Shown here piece by piece: positions 5,968-9,300 of a stretch of 9,300 nt of DNA. This DNA is from Prolixibacteraceae bacterium (lineage in GTDB: Bacteria; Bacteroidota; Bacteroidia; Bacteroidales; Prolixibacteraceae), in the NCBI GenBank assembly GCA_018399395.1, contig JAGYOI010000034.1, forward strand, positions 1 through 9,300, written 5' to 3'. The position numbers and the translations under genes were made by a program. The notes below the pieces were generated by a model. That model did no database searches and was not told the origin of the DNA. It was given only the letters and a program-made list of their open reading frames with translations. Every line of letters begins with the position of its first letter. Positions within the stretch are counted from its first letter, which is position 1.

Positions 5968-7212
5968 TTACCAATTTACATTTTGACGCTTCACGGGCAT
6001 ACTCATGCACCGTGCCCCTCCGCCGCCACGTGCCAGTTCGGCCCCGGCTATGGTGATCAGGGTTTTCGAATCGGGTATGGGCAGGTCATTTTTAATAATA
6101 TCGGTTGCCTTAACAATGTTGAAACCTTTATGTCCAAGTGCTTCGGCTGTATAATTATTCCGTTCGTACCCGATAACTACCCCGGGTTGGAGTGCCAGAA
6201 AATTTGCACCGCTGTGCCACTGCTCACGTTCCTGGTGCCAGGTGTCTTCGCCGCCACACTTCACCGGCTCAAGGTCGATTCCTGTACTTTTTAGTGCCGA
6301 CAACAGGTTTGGGGCCGTGCTGATTGAGTCAACCCTGCCATTATCAATTACGATATGGATGGTGCGGTAGCGGTTGTGGGTCATAATAAGTGGCTCGTGA
6401 ACCATACAGGTATCCCGGTCGAGCATAGTAAATACCATGTCGAGGTGTATAAACGATTCAGGTGTGTCGGGGAGTTCCTGAACAATGATGTGGCTCCTCT
6501 CTTTTTTCTGTTTCCTGATGGCTTCAATTATGAAGTCAATCCCGTGGGTTGAGGTGCGGATGCCGGTTCCGATAACCAGTACGTCGTCGCGGACAATTAA
6601 TACATCGCCACCTTCAATTTTTATTTCGGGTGCATTGAGGCTGGCTGCCGAAATGGTTTCAACTCCGAAGCGAGGATGGTTTTTGAAAATTGCATCCATG
6701 ATGATTGATTCGCGTTCGCGTACGTTGCTGGCCATTTTGCCTATAAGTACCTTGTTGTACATGCTAATTGAAGCATCGCGGGTAAACAGGAAATTGTGCA
6801 GGGGCCTGAGGCTGTAACGCTCGTCGCTCAGGTAGCGGGTGAGGTTATCGCGCAACAATTCTACACCTTCGATTAGCTGCCGTGCAGCTTCCGTGTTCGA
6901 AAGTTGCCCCAGGTTTTCTTTTAAACCGGGTACTCCTTCGGCACGGCAAACTTCATCAAGCACGTTATTTTTTACATTATCATCGGATAAAATGTCGGCA
7001 AGAAGATCTTTCACTTCATGAACTTCACAATGTCTTTGAAGCACCCCTTTAAACTGGCGGTACTCTTCCGATGCTACCGAAAGGTTTAATATATCGCTGT
7101 AAAGTGCACGTTCAGCATTGCCCGGAGTCATTTTTTCTACTTCCTGTCCGGGTGAGTGAACAATTACCCCCTCTAATTTTCCTATTTCGGAATGAATTTT
7201 GATATTCTGCAT
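5968..7212 (-). CDS. arcA: Arginine deiminase
   Basis: This cytoplasmic enzyme hydrolyses L-arginine to L-citrulline and ammonia, the first step of the arginine dihydrolase pathway. From the ATG at 7212 it has 414 residues, the usual length. The guanidino-modifying (pentein) fold motifs are intact: SEIGKLEGVIVH near the N-terminus, FTRD (143-146), EGGD (200-203), HLDMVFT (H256, D258), HSGAN (333-337) and the nucleophile C402 in RGGGGARCMSMP. An in-frame ATG at 7245 would add 11 residues. I prefer 7212 because family members usually begin only a few residues before SEIGKL, but the longer form is possible. No ornithine carbamoyltransferase, carbamate kinase or arginine/ornithine antiporter lies in the window, so a full energy-yielding ADI operon is not seen here. 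Related amidinotransferases and agmatine deiminases are less likely given the close match to ADI motifs throughout. Confidence 0.92.
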   Translation of the reverse strand: MQNIKIHSEIGKLEGVIVHSPGQEVEKMTPGNAERALYSDILNLSVASEEYRQFKGVLQRHCEVHEVKDLLADILSDDNVKNNVLDEVCRAEGVPGLKENLGQLSNTEAARQLIEGVELLRDNLTRYLSDERYSLRPLHNFLFTRDASISMYNKVLIGKMASNVRERESIIMDAIFKNHPRFGVETISAASLNAPEIKIEGGDVLIVRDDVLVIGTGIRTSTHGIDFIIEAIRKQKKERSHIIVQELPDTPESFIHLDMVFTMLDRDTCMVHEPLIMTHNRYRTIHIVIDNGRVDSISTAPNLLSALKSTGIDLEPVKCGGEDTWHQEREQWHSGANFLALQPGVVIGYERNNYTAEALGHKGFNIVKATDIIKNDLPIPDSKTLITIAGAELARGGGGARCMSMPVKRQNVNW

Positions 7213-7315
7213 AGTCGTAATAATTGGTTGGGTAAAATTAGGCATTCTTTTTGGATGTAAATATGTTCAGTTTAATGAATATTGTCATTTTCATCAATAG
7301 AATGGCAATGTGATT

Positions 7316-7346
7316 ATTGTAATAAATAGATTATTAAATAACTTTG
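7316..7346 (+). promoter_or_regulatory. Promoter of the DUF4294 gene, directly against the start codon
   Basis: ATTG at 7316-7319 and TAACTTTG at 7339-7346 are separated by 19 bp; the second matches TAnnTTTG exactly and the first fits the -33 TTG element. This is the best complete promoter match in the window. The -7 box ends only 4 bp before the GTG start at 7351, so transcription would begin at or within a few bases of the start codon. Confidence 0.6.
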
Positions 7347-7350
7347 ATTC

Positions 7351-7974
7351 GTGAAACGATTGTTAATAATAATAACGGTTATCCTTTTTAATATTCCGCT
7401 GTCCGTTTTTTCACAGAAAGCGGAAGCAAATGATACGATTTATGTCACCGCAGATAATGACTCATTGTTATATGTTGAGCTTGATGCCATAGATGTTCAT
7501 CCTGAGCGTGGGCGTAAAATGAACTATCGCCGCTATTCCCGGCTTGTTCGTAAGCTGCGTAAGGTTTACCCCTTTGCCCGCGAGGCTGTTGTTGAGTTGC
7601 AACAGTATAACGAAATGTACGAGAAAGCGGATAAAGAACGGGATAAGCGAAAGTATGTCAGGCATGTTGAACGGGAGTTGTTCAAGCGTCATGAAGACGA
7701 ACTTAAAAAGCTTACCATTTCTGAGGGCCGCTACCTGATTTTACTTATCGACAGGGAGACCGGCAATACTTCATATTCGATTATCAAAGAAGTGAAAGGC
7801 GGACTACCCGCTTTGTTTTGGCAGGGCATAGCGCGGATTTTTAATAACGATTTAAAAGAAGAATACGATCCACACTACAAACATTTTGTTATCGAGCAAA
7901 TTGTGTTGATGCTTGAAAAGGAATATGACGAAAAAGAAGAAAAAGCGAAGTCTGATTCTTCTGAAAGCAAATAA
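7351..7974 (+). CDS. Exported DUF4294 family protein
   Basis: This 207-residue protein of unknown function belongs to a family (DUF4294) found across Bacteroidota. A signal peptide covers residues 1-21 (KR then LLIIITVILF, likely cleavage SVFS before Q22), with no lipobox cysteine. The family core spans about residues 55-195 and includes VYPFAREA (72-79), LIDRETGNTSY (132-142) and LPALFWQGIARIFNNDL (152-168). A long charged helical stretch lies at about 80-120, and the C-terminus is a Lys/Glu/Ser tail. The start is GTG: an in-frame TGA at 7345-7347 forbids any earlier start, and the next Met (57) would remove the signal peptide. It probably works in the periplasm. The stop codon abuts that of the convergent sugar transferase gene. 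The family assignment is confident, but no biochemical role can be given. Confidence 0.9.
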   Translation: MKRLLIIITVILFNIPLSVFSQKAEANDTIYVTADNDSLLYVELDAIDVHPERGRKMNYRRYSRLVRKLRKVYPFAREAVVELQQYNEMYEKADKERDKRKYVRHVERELFKRHEDELKKLTISEGRYLILLIDRETGNTSYSIIKEVKGGLPALFWQGIARIFNNDLKEEYDPHYKHFVIEQIVLMLEKEYDEKEEKAKSDSSESK

Positions 7975-9300
7975 TTACTTACCCTTGCCCGAGAAACAAT
8001 TAATAAGTGTGTAAATCAATATTTTGAAATCCAGATAAAGTGAAATATTCTTCAGGTAAATAATATCAAAAGGTGCCCGTTCTACCATTTGCTCAACATC
8101 GGAAGCATATCCGTATTTAACCTGGCCCCATGAAGTGATTCCCGGCCTGATACGCTGAAGTTGAATGTAATGAGGCGCGTTTCTCCTTATTTCATCAATG
8201 TAGTGCTGGCGTTCGGGACGTGGCCCAACCAGCGACATGTCGCCTTTTATAACATTGAAGAATTGTGGTATTTCATCGATGTGTGTACGGCGCATAAACT
8301 GACCAAATTTTGTAATACGCGGGTCGTTATTCGATGAGAGTGCAGGGCCATTGGGTTCGGCATCTGGCACCATACTTCTGAATTTGTAAATGGTAAATTC
8401 TTTTCCGTAGCGTCCCACTCTCTTTTGGGAGTACAAAATTGGCCCTTTTGATGAGGTTTTTATACCAAAATAAACCAACGGGAAAAATGGGGCAAAAATG
8501 ATTAAAGCGAGTGTTGAAAATGTAACATCAATTAAGCGTTTCATGTTTTCCTGCCAGGCTGGCATAATACCATTTGATATTTTCACAAGGGGGCTCGAGT
8601 ACACTGTGCTCATTTTTACACTTCCTGAAAGAATATCGTACATGTCGGGTATGGCTTTAACGGTTATGCTTCGGTAATCGAGTGCCGATAATATATGTTG
8701 AATCTTGTTATGTTCTGAAGTTTCAATGGCCAGGATGATTTCTTCAATATTGTTCTCGTCAATTATTCTTGGTATGTCTTCAATCGATCCTAAAAGTGGC
8801 GTATATTCTTTTAGCTGCAAGTCGTTTAGGTCGTTAATTTTCACGAAACCAATAATCCGGTTTCCCGTAGTGCGTATGTTCGAAGCCATTTCGATGTAAA
8901 GGTTCACCGCCTGGGCACTGCCTCCCACAATGAGTGTGTTGAAACCTATTTCCCTGTTTTGTATTTTATGGCTTGTACGGCTGGTCAAAATTAACCTTGG
9001 AATAAGCGTGAGGAAAAAGTGAAGGCCCAGCAAGGTGAAATATAGGCTGTAATAATGTTTGTAAGTCGATATTGAATCATCGAGCAACAAGGTGAAAAAG
9101 ATAATGGTAACACCAATAATTGTTGTAAAGGCTGTTTGTCCCAGGTCAATTAATCGTGAACGGCGATATATATTGCGGTAAAAACCGGTTATGTAATAAA
9201 AAATCACCCAAAATGTTGGAATAACAACCAGCGCAACCCAAAAATTGGCATCAATTTTAATGGTGCCGGTTTGATGGAATAACTCGTTTTCAATATAAAC
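7975..9300 (-). CDS. Polyprenyl glycosylphosphotransferase for exopolysaccharide initiation (5' end outside window)
   Basis: The frame is open to the window edge (441 residues visible), so the gene begins beyond 9300; the GTG at 9207 is only the first possible start inside the window and would cut into a membrane helix. The upstream codons read through FWVALVVIPTFWVIFYYITGF, which fits the family. Visible parts are several N-terminal membrane segments, a Rossmann-like CoA-binding-type domain (GFNTLIVGGSAQAVNLYIEM at about 119-138), a membrane hairpin near 255-280 and the catalytic bacterial sugar transferase domain to the C-terminus. That domain has YKFRSM, the D342-E343 pair in DEIPQFFNVIKGDMS, and VGPRPE. 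This is the WcaJ/polyisoprenyl-phosphate hexose-1-phosphate transferase type, which moves a sugar phosphate from a UDP-sugar to undecaprenyl phosphate at the inner membrane and starts a capsule or exopolysaccharide repeat unit. The sugar cannot be read from sequence. Further polysaccharide genes may lie to the right. Confidence 0.92.
   Translation of the reverse strand, partial: VYIENELFHQTGTIKIDANFWVALVVIPTFWVIFYYITGFYRNIYRRSRLIDLGQTAFTTIIGVTIIFFTLLLDDSISTYKHYYSLYFTLLGLHFFLTLIPRLILTSRTSHKIQNREIGFNTLIVGGSAQAVNLYIEMASNIRTTGNRIIGFVKINDLNDLQLKEYTPLLGSIEDIPRIIDENNIEEIILAIETSEHNKIQHILSALDYRSITVKAIPDMYDILSGSVKMSTVYSSPLVKISNGIMPAWQENMKRLIDVTFSTLALIIFAPFFPLVYFGIKTSSKGPILYSQKRVGRYGKEFTIYKFRSMVPDAEPNGPALSSNNDPRITKFGQFMRRTHIDEIPQFFNVIKGDMSLVGPRPERQHYIDEIRRNAPHYIQLQRIRPGITSWGQVKYGYASDVEQMVERAPFDIIYLKNISLYLDFKILIYTLINCFSGKGK

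Noticed and set aside
5962..6294. Plus-strand open frames across the arginine deiminase (also 6355-6552 and 6485-6817)
   Set aside because: They lie opposite a gene with all catalytic motifs intact and show no recognisable protein features.

Overview
The window looks like a chromosomal segment from a Bacteroidota species, probably in the Bacteroidales/Marinilabiliales range. Start codons lack Shine-Dalgarno leaders, several genes are preceded by the Bacteroidota -7 element TAnnTTTG, and the sequence is AT-rich. It also carries a DUF4294 protein and an RprX/RprY-like two-component pair, both typical of that phylum. No tRNA, rRNA, CRISPR array, insertion sequence or phage gene was seen.

Left part (1-3085): an exported thioredoxin converges on a two-component system (OmpR-type regulator and membrane histidine kinase, overlapping genes). 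The two transcription units share a bidirectional terminator. Divergent from the kinase, across a 180-bp promoter region, is a small exported protein made almost entirely of Lys/Asp/Glu/Cys repeats. Its six cysteines and the kinase's four extracytoplasmic cysteines, together with the secreted thioredoxin, suggest an envelope thiol or metal response module. Between the kinase and the small gene lies a helically phased series of TAAC motifs, including an exact 9-bp direct repeat at 11-bp spacing. That is the layout expected for an OmpR-family binding site.

Middle part (3086-5403): a single 746-residue protein joins an N-terminal STAS domain, an unrecognised central region and a C-terminal aminoglycoside-phosphotransferase-like kinase with an intact catalytic core. 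It looks like a self-contained signalling protein of undescribed function.

Right part (5404-9300): a SpoU/TrmH-family RNA methyltransferase lies 29 bp downstream of an arginine deiminase on the minus strand, probably in one transcript. Divergent from the deiminase is a DUF4294 exported protein with a GTG start. Its predicted promoter lies so close that the mRNA may be leaderless. It converges, stop codon against stop codon, on a sugar-phosphate transferase that initiates exopolysaccharide synthesis; that gene runs off the right edge of the window.

The two observations most worth following are the Cys-rich protein, Cys-sensor kinase, exported thioredoxin and phased operator group, and the STAS-kinase fusion. 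All functional links between neighbours are inferred from layout and motifs, not demonstrated.
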